A stretch of 64,000 bases of DNA from G963663365 sp963663365 (GTDB lineage: Bacteria; Hinthialibacterota; Hinthialibacteria; Hinthialibacterales; G963663365), in contig CAXXIH010000002.1 of NCBI GenBank assembly GCA_963663365.2, forward strand, positions 124,001 through 188,000, read 5' to 3'. A model generated the notes under the pieces. It was not told the origin of the DNA and did not search any database. It worked only from the letters and a program-made list of their open reading frames with translations. Shown here piece by piece: positions 62,952 through 64,000 of the stretch (within the stretch, counting starts at the first letter, position 1; each line of letters starts with the position of its first letter). The position numbers were made by a program, and so were the translations under genes.

Positions 62952-64000
62952 ATGACAGCAAAAAAGGCGATCTATTATGGTATCGGCGTGATGAGCGGAA
63001 CATCGGCGGACGGAGTCGACATCGCCTTGGTTGAATTCCATCCCGGGGAATGTTCGATTCCAAAAATCCGCCTTAATTCCTTTCAAGAGTATCCCATCCC
63101 AAAGAAGTTGCGTACGCGCATTTTTGAGGCATTCGATCCGCAACGGGGCAATGTCGGACTGCTGTGCCAGCTCAATTTTGAGTTGGGGGAATTTTATGCG
63201 AAGACAATTCTGAATTTCTTAAGGGCGCAGAAACGTCCCTGCTCTCAAGTGGATTTTATTGCCTCGCATGGGCAGACGGTGTACCACATCCCTCGTAAAG
63301 ATACACGGCGGGGATGGAAAACACCTTCCACATTGCAATTGGGGGAAGCAAGCATCATCGCCGAACGCACCGGGATCACAACCGTGGCCGATTTTCGTCC
63401 GAGGGATATGGCGGCCGGCGGACAAGGGGCGCCACTGGTCCCCTACTTGGACCGCTGCCTGTTTTTTAAAAAGGGCGAGAACCGAGTGCTTCAAAATATC
63501 GGCGGGATCGCCAATGTGACTTTTCTAGGAGGGAGGAAAGAGATTAGAGAACACGACAAGACTATCGCCTTCGATACCGGCCCGGGGAATATGGTCCTCG
63601 ATGAGATTGTAAGACGGATATCAGGAGGGAAAAGACAATTCGACCGCAATGGGCGTCTGGCCCGCCAGGGCACGATTTCAGAGAAACTGTTGCGGCGGCT
63701 GCTTCGCCACCCCTATCTAAAACGTCCGTTGCCTAAAACAACCGGCCGCGAGGATTTTGGAGAGAATTTTACTGCGGAGCTAATCGATACAACAAACCAA
63801 TTGGGGCTTTCCGACAACGATCTTTTGGCTACGGCAACGGCATTCACGGCGGATTCCATTACGGACGCTTATTGCAGATACCTGTTCCCCAAAGGTCCGC
63901 TCGACCGGGTACTCTTAAGCGGCGGAGGAGCTAACAATCCGGTGCTCGTGGAACGTATTCAGAAAAATCTTCCTAAAGCAATCGTCCAGAAAACTGATGC
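62952..64000 (+). CDS. anmK: Anhydro-N-acetylmuramic acid kinase, partial (3' end beyond window)
   Basis: The visible 349 codons start at ATG 62952 and run off the right edge. The signatures are GIGVMSGTSADGVDIALVE at the start, FIASHGQTVYHIP, VADFRPRDMAAGGQGAPLVP (with the catalytic Asp152), LQNIGGIANVTFLGG, AFDTGPGN and LLSGGGANNP. AnmK converts 1,6-anhydro-MurNAc to MurNAc-6-phosphate with ATP in cell-wall recycling. A normal protein is about 370 residues, so little is missing. GGA lies 9 bases before the ATG. No murQ is visible. Confidence 0.95.
   Translation, partial: MTAKKAIYYGIGVMSGTSADGVDIALVEFHPGECSIPKIRLNSFQEYPIPKKLRTRIFEAFDPQRGNVGLLCQLNFELGEFYAKTILNFLRAQKRPCSQVDFIASHGQTVYHIPRKDTRRGWKTPSTLQLGEASIIAERTGITTVADFRPRDMAAGGQGAPLVPYLDRCLFFKKGENRVLQNIGGIANVTFLGGRKEIREHDKTIAFDTGPGNMVLDEIVRRISGGKRQFDRNGRLARQGTISEKLLRRLLRHPYLKRPLPKTTGREDFGENFTAELIDTTNQLGLSDNDLLATATAFTADSITDAYCRYLFPKGPLDRVLLSGGGANNPVLVERIQKNLPKAIVQKTD

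Overview
The window looks like chromosome from an uncultured heterotrophic bacterium of the PVC/FCB-like world; Sumerlaeota, Hydrogenedentota or a planctomycete relative fit best. The pointers are Tat-type leaders on sulfatases, oxidoreductases and esterases, several unlinked type IV-like pseudopilins with an almost invariant N-terminus, a GxGYxYP protein, CE15-, GH29-, GH109- and GH123-like carbohydrate enzymes, and a large share of intergenic DNA built from dispersed cassettes (cacgaaagcacgaaag words, hairpins, GGGAGGGCGA words). The phylum is inferred from gene style only; there is no rRNA and I found no convincing tRNA. Both edges cut genes: a KaiC-like/PEP-pyruvate-binding protein on the left and anmK on the right.

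Layout. 1-8 kb: KaiC/PPDK-like protein, an altered NagB-like protein, a sulfatase, a pseudopilin, two tandem-repeat arrays, a sugar isomerase/epimerase-like protein. 8-17 kb: Asp-box propeller, CE15-like esterase, YigZ with a repeat-derived tail, GxGYxYP protein, sulfotransferase. 17-32 kb: a UroD-like methyltransferase, a pseudopilin, a fused methylene-THF reductase/zinc/pterin-binding methyltransferase, a giant secreted WD40 protein, a second UroD-like protein and a large esterase. 32-45 kb: GH109-like oxidoreductase, a GT-C-like membrane protein, DUF456 protein, cysteine hydrolase, histidine kinase, a frameshifted propeller/GH123-like protein, MATE pump and ApbE. 45-51 kb: a complete rnfCDGEAB operon led by a short RseC-like gene. 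51-64 kb: a secreted protein of unknown function, a third pseudopilin, a divergent fucosidase/sulfatase pair, MntP, a Na/Pi cotransporter, an esterase and anmK.

How the genes fit together. The secreted enzymes (two sulfatases, alpha-L-fucosidase, GH109- and GH123-like proteins, three esterases) suggest use of sulfated, fucosylated or acylated polysaccharides or glycoproteins. Rnf would couple ferredoxin:NAD+ oxidoreduction to ion transport, and ApbE lies close enough to be its flavin-loading enzyme. The MetF-type fusion and two UroD-like proteins suggest corrinoid methyl transfer, although no corrinoid protein is visible.

The most unusual content is between the genes. The repeat cassettes consist of many hairpins whose stems change in a compensatory way from copy to copy. 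They carry a 116-bp non-autonomous transposon-like element with terminal inverted repeats, 8-bp target duplications and a visible empty site, and they have spread into the ends of at least two coding regions.
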